Below, piece by piece: positions 9,301-17,024 of a stretch of 64,000 nt of DNA (within the stretch, counting starts at the first letter, position 1; each line of letters begins with the position of its first letter). The notes beneath the pieces were generated by a model. It ran no database searches, had not been told where the DNA came from, and saw only the letters and a list, made by a program, of their open reading frames with translations. The DNA comes from Numidum massiliense (GTDB lineage Bacteria > Bacillota > Bacilli > Thermoactinomycetales > Novibacillaceae). The DNA lies in contig NZ_CTDZ01000008.1 in NCBI RefSeq assembly GCF_001375555.1, positions 8,279-72,278 of the forward strand, given 5' to 3'. A program made the translations under genes and the position numbers.

Positions 9301-9846
9301 ATGGGCGTTGCAGAAATAGTTGGCGAAACGCCTGACATCGCCTACGCGGTTGCGGACACGCCGATTGGCGCCGTAACCGTTGCGACATGGCAAGAAAAAG
9401 TGTGTTGGTTGTCTTTTGTCAGCAGTAAGCCGGCCGAGTGGGAACTTGACATGTGGTGCAAGCGTTGGTTAGGGAACGACGTGCGCTGCACAGCAGGCGA
9501 GGCTGACGTGCAGCCAGTACTTAAACAGTTGGACGAATACTTTGCGGGAAAACGCTGCTACTTCGACGTACCGATTGCTTTTCTAGGGGGCACGTCGTTT
9601 CAACAAAAAGTGTGGCAGGAGCTGTTGAACATTCCGTACGGCGAGGTGCGCACCTATAAAGAAATCGCTCAGGCGGTTGGCATTCCGAAAGCGGTGCGCG
9701 CGGTCGGCGGCGCGAACAACCGCAACCCGCTTTCCATCATCGTGCCTTGTCACCGCGTGATCGGTTCCAATGGCGCTTTAGTCGGATACGGTGGCGGCCT
9801 AGAGAAGAAAGAGTACTTGCTTAGGTTGGAAGGGTACTTGCAATGA
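9301..9846 (+). CDS. ogt: methylated-DNA--protein-cysteine methyltransferase
   Basis: A 181-residue suicide DNA-repair protein that removes alkyl groups from O6-alkylguanine. The acceptor Cys is C150 in the invariant PCHRVIG, and the C-terminal GYGGGLEKKEYLL block closes the active site. The helix-turn-helix segment SFQQKVWQELLNIPYGEVRTY is read around residues 99-119. GAAGGGAG precedes the ATG by about 8 bp. It stands alone and ends at a good terminator. Ogt versus AdaB type cannot be separated confidently. Confidence 0.92.
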   Translation: MGVAEIVGETPDIAYAVADTPIGAVTVATWQEKVCWLSFVSSKPAEWELDMWCKRWLGNDVRCTAGEADVQPVLKQLDEYFAGKRCYFDVPIAFLGGTSFQQKVWQELLNIPYGEVRTYKEIAQAVGIPKAVRAVGGANNRNPLSIIVPCHRVIGSNGALVGYGGGLEKKEYLLRLEGYLQ

Positions 9847-9861
9847 ATGACATATTAAAAA

Positions 9862-9903
9862 GAAGCGGACTCTCTATACAGAAAGTCCGCTTCTCGCTTT
9901 TTT
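9862..9903 (+). terminator. terminator after ogt
   Basis: GAAGCGGACT (9862-9871) and AGTCCGCTTC (9884-9893) form a perfect 10-bp stem followed by CTCGC and a seven-T run. Confidence 0.9.
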
Positions 9904-9991
9904 GATCATATTATTTTATCAACATACCCCCATGCGCATAAGATGAAAACAACGCATCTTCAGAGTGATTTTTGGAGGGGGAACGAGTGAC

Positions 9992-10501
9992 ATGCGCATT
10001 TCAGGGCAAGGCTATGACCGCCATCGCGTACTACAATACGCCGACGAGTGGTGGAACGACTATAACCCGCGCTTTCATAAATTTGACGTCGACTGCACGA
10101 ACTACGTCTCACAGTGCATGTACGCAGGAGGGTTTTCGATGCACGGTGCACCCCAGCGCGGGCAAGGCTGGTGGTATCAAGGGGGCCGGGGATCGGGTGC
10201 CCAGTGGAGCTACAGTTGGAGTGTCGCCCACAGTTTGCACACGTATTTAGCGAGCGGCAAGGCAGCTCTACCCGTGGAACGCGTCACACACCCGGCAGAA
10301 TTAGAAGTTGGCGATATTATTCTTTACGACTGGGACGGTAACGGCACGTGGGGGCATAGCGTTATAGTGACTGGTTACAGTGAACACGGACCACTCGTTC
10401 ACGCCCATACAGACAACAGTCGCTTTCGACTGTGGGCGTACCAAGATTCGCGCGGCTGGTCAGAGCGTACGAAGTATCAGTTTTTCCACATTGACGCTTG
10501 A
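9992..10501 (+). CDS. amidase-domain protein (Amidase_6-like), no signal peptide
   Basis: A 169-residue protein that matches the putative amidase domain PF12671 by pattern: DCTNYVSQCMYAGG near residues 33-46 supplies a catalytic-type Cys, WSVAHSLHTYL follows, and the DIILYDWDGNGTWGHSVIVTGY block supplies a His-containing half typical of NlpC/CHAP-like folds. There is no hydrophobic leader, unlike many secreted relatives. The GGAGGGGG at 9974-9981 favours the ATG at 9992 over the in-frame GTG at 9965. In Bacillales such proteins are often linked to sporulation or the cell wall, but nothing nearby tells its substrate. Confidence 0.75.
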   Translation: MRISGQGYDRHRVLQYADEWWNDYNPRFHKFDVDCTNYVSQCMYAGGFSMHGAPQRGQGWWYQGGRGSGAQWSYSWSVAHSLHTYLASGKAALPVERVTHPAELEVGDIILYDWDGNGTWGHSVIVTGYSEHGPLVHAHTDNSRFRLWAYQDSRGWSERTKYQFFHIDA

Positions 10502-10959
10502 ATTGCGAGATACATGGTAAAGACATCGGGGGAAGTAGGGCACTGCGTCGGAAGAAATGTTGTATCGAGGAAAACTTAAACGGTCCTCCGTTCCTCCGTT
10601 CATAGAGCTAGGCAACGACGTTTTTACAAAAAAATTGCTCTTAAGTGAAACCTAATGCCGTTTCCTTTCGTAATACTCAATAGAGGAGACGGCGCTAGGC
10701 GTAACGTGCGAAGCAAGCAGCCCTGGGGCGATCGACGTAAAATGTATGCGCGGGGCAAAACTCCGTGAAATGGGCGCGCAAAACTTGTATACTTGAAGTA
10801 ATCGCACGTTTTCACTTTTTGTGCATGGCAACACTTTTTTTATAAGCACTAGAGCTGCCTAGCTTGCCTAGCTGTCTAGCAGCTTAGCAGTCTGCCGCAG
10901 ACGCAGCTGCATCCCCGCATACATAGGGGATCAAAAATGGATACGATGGAGGGGTTTTC
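10502..10959. other. 458-bp gene-free interval
   Basis: No coding frame with a ribosome binding site was found. A CTAGC/TAGCAG-rich stretch at 10850-10910 has several overlapping short inverted repeats. No known RNA motif was recognised. Confidence 0.5.
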
Positions 10960-11667
10960 ATGTTCACATTTTTCAAGCGGTTAAAGACGATCACTGAAGC
11001 GACGTTAAACGACTTGCTGGATAAAGCAGAAGATCCGGTAAAAATGCTCAACCAGTATTTGCGGGACATGGGGGAAGAAATTAATACGGCCGAAGTGGCG
11101 GTAGCGAAACAGATTGCTGTCGAGAAAAAGCTAAAGCAGCAATTGGAAGACGCGGTAAAAATGGTCGAGAAGCGCGAACAGCAAGCGCTCAGGGCGCTTG
11201 AAGCTGGCAACGAAGACTTGGCGCGCCGCGCGCTTGAAGATAAGCGAGATCACCAAGAGCGGGTCAACGACTTCCAGTCGCAACATAGCACCGCTAAGGA
11301 AACGGCCGACAAGTTAGTCAAGCAGTTGGACGAAATGAAGCGCGAATACGAAAAGATGAAGAACAAGAAAGACACGTTAATCGCGCGTGCAGAAGCGGCG
11401 AAGGCGAAGAAGCAAATTAACAAAGTGATGGGCAGCATCGGTACCGACACGGGGGCGCGCGGGTTTGAGCGCATGAGTGACAAAGTGATGCAAATGGAAG
11501 CTGAAGCGGAAGCATCGGTAGACCTCACCGCCAAAAACCGCTCACTGGACGACGAGTTGGACGCATTAGGACCCACGGAAGTCGACGCTGAGTTAGAAGC
11601 ATTGAAACAGCGTCTGGCGAGCAAAAACAGCAGTGCCGCCGAAACGAAGAGTGAAGAAGACAACTAA
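10960..11667 (+). CDS. pspA: PspA/IM30 family membrane-stress protein
   Basis: A 235-residue, almost wholly alpha-helical protein of the PspA/LiaH/Vipp1 family, which coats the inner membrane under envelope stress and forms ESCRT-III-like oligomers. The N-terminal amphipathic helix MFTFFKRLKTITEATLNDLL is typical, followed by EDPVKMLNQYLRDM, the conserved start of the coiled coil. Long coiled-coil heptads run to about residue 165, and the acidic C terminus is disordered. GGAGGGG lies just upstream of the ATG. No sensor or FtsX-like partner adjoins it. Assignment to PspA rather than LiaH is by general resemblance only. Confidence 0.88.
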   Translation: MFTFFKRLKTITEATLNDLLDKAEDPVKMLNQYLRDMGEEINTAEVAVAKQIAVEKKLKQQLEDAVKMVEKREQQALRALEAGNEDLARRALEDKRDHQERVNDFQSQHSTAKETADKLVKQLDEMKREYEKMKNKKDTLIARAEAAKAKKQINKVMGSIGTDTGARGFERMSDKVMQMEAEAEASVDLTAKNRSLDDELDALGPTEVDAELEALKQRLASKNSSAAETKSEEDN

Positions 11668-11887
11668 TTCACCTCGCAGCTTAGGGTAGGCGGTAGGAGG
11701 GCTTCGGACGATAGCTGACGAGTGCAACGAAGTGCTTAACGTTAGCAACTTATACGTAGGGCTGCGGAACAGAGCCAAAGGAACGCTACAATGAGAGGGG
11801 ATCTCCCGGTTGGAGGTCCTTTTTATTTTTCGGTGTAGTCGGCTGCGGGCAGGGGAATTATAATGGAATGTAGAGGTGACAAAGCAA

Positions 11888-12352
11888 ATGGCCTTACACA
11901 TCGTTTTAGTGGAACCAGAAATTCCGTATAATACGGGGAATATCGCCCGCACGTGTGCGGCGACTAACATGAAGCTACATCTCGTGCGGCCTCTCGGTTT
12001 TTCTACCGACGATAAATATTTGAAGCGGGCGGGGTTGGACTACTGGCACGCTGTCGACATTACGTATTACGATTCGTTTGCCGAAGTGCAGGGAGCTTTT
12101 CCCGCTGGACGCTTTTTTTATTGCACGACGAAGGCGGACAAGCGTCACAGCGACTTTGCCTTTCAAGACGGCGATTTGTTCGTCTTTGGCAAAGAATCGG
12201 CCGGTTTGCCGCAGGAGTTGCTCGCGGCGAATCGCGAGACGTGTATGCGCGTGCCGATGGGCGAGGCGGTGCGCTCGTTAAACTTGTCGAACAGTGTCGC
12301 GATCGTCGCTTACGAGGCGTTGCGGCAAATGGACTATCCGAGGTTGCGGTAG
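11888..12352 (+). CDS. trmL: tRNA (cytidine(34)-2'-O)-methyltransferase
   Basis: A 154-residue SPOUT-class methyltransferase (TrmL/CspR/YibK) that methylates the wobble nucleotide of certain leucine tRNAs using S-adenosylmethionine. Family landmarks are LVEPEIPYNTGNIARTCAAT at the N terminus and the knotted C-terminal motifs FGKESAGLP and RVPMGEAVRSLNLSNSVAIV. The ATG at 11888 has GAGGTG 9 bp upstream; the in-frame GTG at 11876 is inside that ribosome binding site. It is a single-gene unit converging with the small minus-strand peptide gene. Confidence 0.93.
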   Translation: MALHIVLVEPEIPYNTGNIARTCAATNMKLHLVRPLGFSTDDKYLKRAGLDYWHAVDITYYDSFAEVQGAFPAGRFFYCTTKADKRHSDFAFQDGDLFVFGKESAGLPQELLAANRETCMRVPMGEAVRSLNLSNSVAIVAYEALRQMDYPRLR

Positions 12353-12450
12353 TTGCTGTGCAGGAGAAAGAGGGCTTACGAGTAGCAGCCTGTACAGGTT
12401 GTACAGGCTATGGAGCCTACGAATAGCATATCTCGGTTTCGGTTAATGGG

Positions 12451-12501
12451 AAAAAGGGCCGTCCGGCGAGGCGCAAGATTAACTCGCGGACAGCCCTTTT
12501 T
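12451..12501. terminator. bidirectional terminator between trmL and the small peptide gene
   Basis: AAAAAGGGC (12451-12459) pairs with GCCCTTTTT (12493-12501), with inner CCGTCCG/CGCGGAC pairing. T-runs are available on both strands, suiting the convergent genes on either side. Confidence 0.8.
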
Positions 12502-12534
12502 GCATTGTTGACCCGTTTAAACCGTTCGGACCGA

Positions 12535-12627
12535 TTAAAAGTTAAACGTCTTGTCTTCGTTGTAACCGGCGGTAAAGATGGCGCCGAGAAAAGCGACAGA
12601 TACAACTAAAATGATCGCCAAACCCAT
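12535..12627 (-). CDS. 30-residue single-span membrane peptide, unknown
   Basis: A short frame reads MGLAIILVVSVAFLGAIFTA followed by the polar tail GYNEDKTFNF. It has one clear transmembrane segment (about residues 2-20) and a charged C terminus. AAAGGAG lies about 10 bp ahead of the ATG, and a convergent terminator follows 34 bp after the stop, so transcription and translation are plausible. A TATACT box sits upstream on the minus strand. Single-span peptides of this size serve as subunits or modulators of membrane complexes, but I do not recognise this one and assign no function. Confidence 0.65.
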   Translation of the reverse strand: MGLAIILVVSVAFLGAIFTAGYNEDKTFNF

Positions 12628-12735
12628 CAAACTTTCGCTCCTTTACAGCTCATTTAGTTTTAGTATATACGATACGGTGGGCATATGGGAAGTCCTGCGC
12701 CGCAGGATCGTAATCCTCGACAGCCCCACAACACC

Positions 12736-14523
12736 TTACTGGTGCCGCTCGAGGAAGTCGAGAATGAGACGGTTTACTTTGATCTCGTTCTCCTTCTTGG
12801 TGAAGCCGTGACCTTCGTCTTCCAAGACGAGGTACTCGACGGCGACACCCCGTTCTTTGAGGGCAGCGACGATCTGATCCGATTCCGCCTTCACGACGCG
12901 CGGGTCGTTTGCTCCTTGGATGACGAGCATCGGTTTCGTCATTTGCTCCAAATACGTGATCGGCGAGTCCTTCGTCAGCCGCTCTTTATCTTCTACCGGA
13001 TCGCCGAGCCACTGTTTCATCATTGGTTTCCAATGTTCCGGTACGGAGTCGAGGAAGGTGAACAAGTTACTCGGGCCGAATATGTCGACCGCGGCGCGGA
13101 AGTATTCCGGATGGCGCCCGGCGAGTAGCAATGTCATATATCCACCGTAACTGCCACCGACGACAAATAGCTTGTCGCGGTCGGAAATGCCTTGGTCGAA
13201 CAGCCACTCGATGCCAGCGACGCAGTCGAGGCGCGGTCCTTCTCCCCAGTCGCCTTCGACTAATTTAGTGAAAGAGGCGCCGTAACACGTACTGCCGCGG
13301 AAGTTGGGCGCAAAGATCGTGTAGCCGCGGGCGAGTAAAAATTGGAACAAGGCGCGGAATTGCTTGCGCTCAGCCCATTGTGGTCCGCCGTGAGGCCAAA
13401 ACACGGTGTAACCGTTAGCGACGCCTGCTTGTGGGTGAAACAGCAGGGCTTCGATGCGTTTACCGTCGAAGGAGTCGTAATGTACCACTTCTGGCTCGAT
13501 TAATTCGTCGGGAGAGATGCCTAAGACGCGGTTTTCTGTAAGTGCTGTCCATTGTTCGCCAGGCGCTTTGCGGTAAATGTTGAAGTTATGTGTCGCGCTG
13601 CGGCCGAGTAAGTAGACGTTGCCGCTGTCGGCGACATGTAGCTGCTCGACGATCGCCACTGGGAGCGGCATAGCTGTTAGTTCTCCTGTAGCTACGTCGT
13701 AAGCGTACAGCTTGTCGGTGACGCCTTTTTCTGTCGCGAGGTACAGCGTGCCACTTTGTTTGTGCCATTTGATTTCCTTGACTTCTTCGTTTTCGATGTG
13801 CACGAGCGGTTTAAACGTGCGCGACGTTAAGTTGTAGTGAGCGACATACGAAAATTCGCGATCGTAATTCGTGACGAAGTAGAGCTCCTCGTCATTGGCA
13901 AAGACGATGTCTGTCACCGTGTGCACGACGTCGGGGGACGGCGTTAAACAGAGGTGTTCCTCGCCGACGTTGACGTATCCGAGTATGTACGTGTTCGCAA
14001 ACGTTTTAATGTAAGCTAACGCGCGTTCATTCGGGCTCGTCGCGAGGAGGTAACCCGGTCCGTCACTGCCTTCGATGAGCAGTTCGTCCGTTTGCGTGCG
14101 TAAATTGCGGCGGCGAATATCGAGGAAGGTCGGGTTATTTTTACTCGACATGTAGTATACGCGTTCGCCGTCAGTCGATAAGGAGGCGAAGTAATACTTT
14201 TCCTCTTTTTCCCCTGTAATGAGCGGGAACGGCTCGCCTCCGGACGGCGGGAGGGCGTAAATTTGATAATTTTCATCCCCGTCGTGATCAAAGCCACTCA
14301 AGATGAAGTTGTTGTTCGGGTCAATTTTAATAAACTGACAGCTTTCGTCGTTCGCGGTGAGCGGGTACGGGTACGTGTTCGGCAAATCCATCGCCCACAA
14401 GTTGAACTTTCCGTTTAAATTACTGCTGAATACGAGCCGTTTTTCGTCTTTACTAACGGCAAATTGCGAGATGACGTATGTACGGAAGTACTGTTCGACA
14501 TCTGGTTTTGGAAAGGGGATCAT
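12736..14523 (-). CDS. S9-family alpha/beta-hydrolase peptidase (prolyl oligopeptidase type)
   Basis: A 595-residue cytoplasmic serine peptidase. The first about 340 residues form a beta-propeller of repeated strands (for example FSSNLNGKFNLWAMD), followed by the alpha/beta hydrolase domain. The catalytic triad is readable: S458 in GGSYGGY, D540 in GANDPRV and H572 in DEGHGF. Family members trim acylated or proline-containing short peptides; the exact specificity is unknown. GAGAGGAG precedes the ATG. It runs towards the small peptide gene, about 110 bp away, with a TATACT box between them, so co-transcription is uncertain. Confidence 0.88.
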   Translation of the reverse strand: MIPFPKPDVEQYFRTYVISQFAVSKDEKRLVFSSNLNGKFNLWAMDLPNTYPYPLTANDESCQFIKIDPNNNFILSGFDHDGDENYQIYALPPSGGEPFPLITGEKEEKYYFASLSTDGERVYYMSSKNNPTFLDIRRRNLRTQTDELLIEGSDGPGYLLATSPNERALAYIKTFANTYILGYVNVGEEHLCLTPSPDVVHTVTDIVFANDEELYFVTNYDREFSYVAHYNLTSRTFKPLVHIENEEVKEIKWHKQSGTLYLATEKGVTDKLYAYDVATGELTAMPLPVAIVEQLHVADSGNVYLLGRSATHNFNIYRKAPGEQWTALTENRVLGISPDELIEPEVVHYDSFDGKRIEALLFHPQAGVANGYTVFWPHGGPQWAERKQFRALFQFLLARGYTIFAPNFRGSTCYGASFTKLVEGDWGEGPRLDCVAGIEWLFDQGISDRDKLFVVGGSYGGYMTLLLAGRHPEYFRAAVDIFGPSNLFTFLDSVPEHWKPMMKQWLGDPVEDKERLTKDSPITYLEQMTKPMLVIQGANDPRVVKAESDQIVAALKERGVAVEYLVLEDEGHGFTKKENEIKVNRLILDFLERHQ

Positions 14524-14665
14524 TCGTGTTTCTCCTCTCGAAAAATGATAGGGATTGCTTAAGTTACGTTTATCTTAACACAAAGTACACCGCTGCTGGC
14601 AGTTGAAAAAAGCTTGCTTTTACCTGGCTCGTTAGCGATAATAAAGAATAACCATTACGGTTTGT

Positions 14666-14806
14666 GTAAGTGCCGATGTTTCACGTGCACGTACTGTGTC
14701 TTTGGGAACTACGTCATTGGCGTAATTATTATTGTACGATATATTGCACACCTTCGGGTGATATATCGTGCGTTAGCCAGTGTCGACAGCAAACGTAGGC
14801 ACTTAC
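14666..14806. repeat. 141-bp element bounded by 16-bp inverted repeats, with an internal UUCG-capped hairpin
   Basis: The left arm GTAAGTGCCGATGTTT (14666-14681) matches the inverse of the right arm (14791-14806) at 14 of 16 positions. Inside, ACGATATAT and ATATATCGT form a further stem capped by CCTTCGGG. The element lies immediately ahead of the Zur-like box and the GTPase gene. It could be a structured leader RNA or a small MITE-like insertion; no clear target duplication is seen. Confidence 0.6.
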
Positions 14807-14820
14807 TATGTCTACGACAC

Positions 14821-14841
14821 AAATCGTAATGACTACGGTTA
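14821..14841. promoter_or_regulatory. Zur-box-like operator
   Basis: AAATCGTAATGACTACGGTT resembles the Bacillus Zur consensus, whose core is TCGTAATnATTACGA, with a few mismatches in the right half. It sits between the structured element and the ribosome binding site of a COG0523 GTPase, a known Zur target family. Confidence 0.65.
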
Positions 14842-14858
14842 TCATAGGAGATGATCAC

Positions 14859-16043
14859 GTGAATAAAATTCCTGTAACTGTCCTCAGTGGCTATTTAGGC
14901 GCAGGTAAAACGACCTTGCTCAACTATCTGTTGCAAAACGAGCACGACTTAAAAATAGCGGTCATCGTCAACGATATGAGCGAGATTAATATTGACGCCC
15001 AACTAGTGAAACAGGGGGGTGGCTTGTCGCGGACAGAAGAAAAACTTGTCGAGATGTCCAACGGCTGCATTTGCTGTACGTTGCGCGAAGACCTTCTCGT
15101 AGAAGTGGAGAAATTGGCGCGCGCGGGAGGGATCGATTACATCGTTATCGAGTCGACTGGCATTAGCGAGCCGATTCCGGTGGCACAAACTTTTTCCTAC
15201 ATAGACGAGGAAATGGGGATCGACTTAACGCAGTTTTGTACGTTAGATACGATGGTCACTGTCGTCGACGCGAACCGCTTTTGGCAGGACTTTCAGTCGG
15301 GGGACAGTTTACTCGACCGTAAAGAGGCGTTAGGCGAAGACGATACGCGGGAAATTGCCGACTTGTTAATTGACCAAATCGAGTTTTGCGACGTGCTGCT
15401 CCTGAATAAATGTGACCTAGTGTCTGAGGAGGCACTCGATCAATTGGAAGCTGTCTTGCGCACATTGCAGCCTACGGCCAAAATTATTCGCACTGTGAAA
15501 GGAAAGATCGACCCGCAGGAAGTGTTAAACACGGGACGCTTCGATTTTGAACGTGCCAGTGCAGCAGCTGGGTGGATTCAAGAATTGAACAACGTCCACC
15601 ATACGCCCGAAACGGAAGAGTACGGGATCGGGTCTTTCGTGTACAGTCGGCGCGTGCCGTTTCATTCGGAACGGTTTTACGAGTGGTTACAGCGAATGCC
15701 GCGAAACATTGTACGGGCAAAAGGGATTACGTGGTGGGCGACGCGCAACGACGTGGCGATTTTACTGTCGCAGGCGGGGCAATCTGTGTCGATCGAACCG
15801 CTTTCGTATTGGGTCGCTTCCTTGTCAGAGGCAGAGCAGGCGCACATACGGCGCAACGAACCGGAGGCGTTAGCGGAGTGGGATGACGAAGTGGGCGATC
15901 GGATGACGAAGCTCGTCGTAATCGGGACAGCCCTCGATCGGGTAGAGATTTGCAAACAACTGGATATGTGTTTGCTGACGCCGGAAGAATACCGCGCCGA
16001 TTGGAAGGCAATGTGCGATCCGTTCCAATGGACGATCGCGTAG
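14859..16043 (+). CDS. COG0523 (CobW/ZagA-type) GTPase, probable zinc metallochaperone
   Basis: A 394-residue P-loop GTPase of the G3E/COG0523 family. Walker A GYLGAGKTT is at residues 11-19, and the metal-binding CxCC motif NGCICC has its cysteines at 70, 72 and 73. ESTGISEP and NKCDLV give the remaining G-motifs, and the C-terminal CobW_C domain starts near residue 250. I chose the GTG at 14859 because AGGAG lies 8 bp upstream; earlier ATG codons in the frame would place the Zur-like box inside the coding region. In B. subtilis the relatives YciC/ZagA are induced on zinc starvation, which the upstream box supports here. Confidence 0.87.
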   Translation: MNKIPVTVLSGYLGAGKTTLLNYLLQNEHDLKIAVIVNDMSEINIDAQLVKQGGGLSRTEEKLVEMSNGCICCTLREDLLVEVEKLARAGGIDYIVIESTGISEPIPVAQTFSYIDEEMGIDLTQFCTLDTMVTVVDANRFWQDFQSGDSLLDRKEALGEDDTREIADLLIDQIEFCDVLLLNKCDLVSEEALDQLEAVLRTLQPTAKIIRTVKGKIDPQEVLNTGRFDFERASAAAGWIQELNNVHHTPETEEYGIGSFVYSRRVPFHSERFYEWLQRMPRNIVRAKGITWWATRNDVAILLSQAGQSVSIEPLSYWVASLSEAEQAHIRRNEPEALAEWDDEVGDRMTKLVVIGTALDRVEICKQLDMCLLTPEEYRADWKAMCDPFQWTIA

Positions 16044-16046
16044 TCT

Positions 16047-16100
16047 CGGCAGCTTCACGGCAACCGCTTCATTGCGGCAGCTTCACGGCGACCGCTTCAT
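16047..16100. repeat. two tandem copies of a 26-28-bp unit
   Basis: The unit CGGCAGCTTCACGGC followed by ACCGCTTCAT occurs at 16047-16072 and again at 16075-16100 with one substitution. It lies right after the GTPase stop, before the terminator. Confidence 0.8.
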
Positions 16101-16101
16101 A

Positions 16102-16128
16102 ACGACCGCTTTAAGCGGTCGTTTTTTT
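16102..16128 (+). terminator. terminator after the COG0523 GTPase gene
   Basis: ACGACCGCT (16102-16110) and AGCGGTCGT (16113-16121) enclose a two-base TA loop at 16111-16112, followed by a seven-T run. Confidence 0.9.
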
Positions 16129-16256
16129 GCTTATTTGCCGATCTTCCTTCGTCTATTTTGCCTTCGCTTCCACTGCATCCTATGTCTCAACGGGGTATTT
16201 CATCACGTAAACGCGAGTACGACAAAAAGTTTTTTAACATTTTCCGAAAAAAAGTG

Positions 16257-16285
16257 TTGTCACGTCCGCCAAACTGTTATATAAT
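16257..16285 (+). promoter_or_regulatory. sigma-A promoter of the CxxCxGxG protein gene
   Basis: TTGTCA (16257-16262), a 17-bp spacer and TATAAT (16280-16285). The start codon lies about 210 bp downstream, so the transcript has a long leader containing 9-bp repeats. Confidence 0.8.
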
Positions 16286-16368
16286 AAACTCAACAACTAC
16301 AAACTGTATTAATACAACTGACAGAAGTCAGAAGCAAGTGCAAATGGTACGGAACGACGGGACTCGCG

Positions 16369-16422
16369 TTACGGACATTACGGACATTACGGACATTACG
16401 AACGTTACGGACAGTACGAATG
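16369..16422. repeat. six tandem 9-bp repeats (consensus TTACGGACA)
   Basis: Four perfect copies of TTACGGACA (three consecutive, then one after a variant) and two variants follow each other in the leader of the small zinc protein gene. The period is a multiple of three and stays open in the downstream frame, where it would read as Thr-Asp-Ile repeats. Confidence 0.8.
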
Positions 16423-16496
16423 GAACGAACAGAACTAAACGGAACGAGCAACACGAACCAAACACATTCGGAGAACCGACAGAGGGGGAGATTTTA

Positions 16497-16703
16497 ATGG
16501 CGGATTGTTACGATTGCAACGGAAACGGAGAAGTGACTTGCCCGGGGTGCCGTGGACGAGGCTTTGACTCGCGCGATATGACGTGTTTAGTTTGTCACGG
16601 GCGCGGTGAGACGTATTGCACGACGTGCATGGGCACGGGTGCGAGCGAAGAAGGCGTCAGTCAAGCACCGGCATCTCAGCAGCCATTGACTGCCGCTGGT
16701 TAA
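16497..16703 (+). CDS. small DnaJ-type zinc-binding protein
   Basis: A 68-residue protein built of four CxxCxGxG-like zinc modules at Cys pairs 4/7, 15/18, 30/33 and 41/44, the pattern of the DnaJ cysteine-rich domain, which binds two zinc ions. A short Ser/Ala/Gln tail follows. There is no J-domain. GGGGGAG 6 bp before the ATG at 16497 fixes the start; the frame stays open upstream through 9-bp repeats but has no other credible site. It lies between a GTPase gene behind a Zur-like box and prkA. It might hold zinc or assist folding of a partner, but this is inference from the motif only. Confidence 0.75.
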   Translation: MADCYDCNGNGEVTCPGCRGRGFDSRDMTCLVCHGRGETYCTTCMGTGASEEGVSQAPASQQPLTAAG

Positions 16704-16747
16704 CGAGAGCGGCAGGGTAAAGCTTAAGACGTTGTTCTTTTCCTCCA

Positions 16748-16781
16748 CCCCGTAGCGGACGGCCCGCGCGGGGTTTTTTTT
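16748..16781 (+). terminator. terminator after the small zinc protein gene
   Basis: CCCCG (16748-16752) with inner GCGG pairs with CCCGC and CGGGG (16769-16773), followed by eight T residues. Confidence 0.85.
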
Positions 16782-17024
16782 GCGCCTGTTTTTTTCAACC
16801 GACATCCAATCCCCGCAACCGCCCGGCCTTAGGAAACTTGTCGCAACTTCCGCGTACGAGCGCATACTTATATAGTATCCCCCAGATCAATCATCCGTTT
16901 CGAAGACACAACACCTTATCGACTTTCTCACCCGGCCTTCGCACCACACGAGCCAGGTCGGAGCGATCTCACAGCCGGACGCCGCTCGCACAGGGGGATT
17001 GATCGGAAGGAGAGGAAAAAACAG

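Noticed and set aside
14614-14829. 71-residue plus-strand frame ahead of the COG0523 GTPase
   Set aside because: It lacks a ribosome binding site and coincides with the inverted-repeat element; the sequence is not protein-like.
14666-14858. ZTP (pfl) riboswitch before the COG0523 GTPase
   Set aside because: The conserved GGGUCGUG and CCGGGC-type segments are absent.
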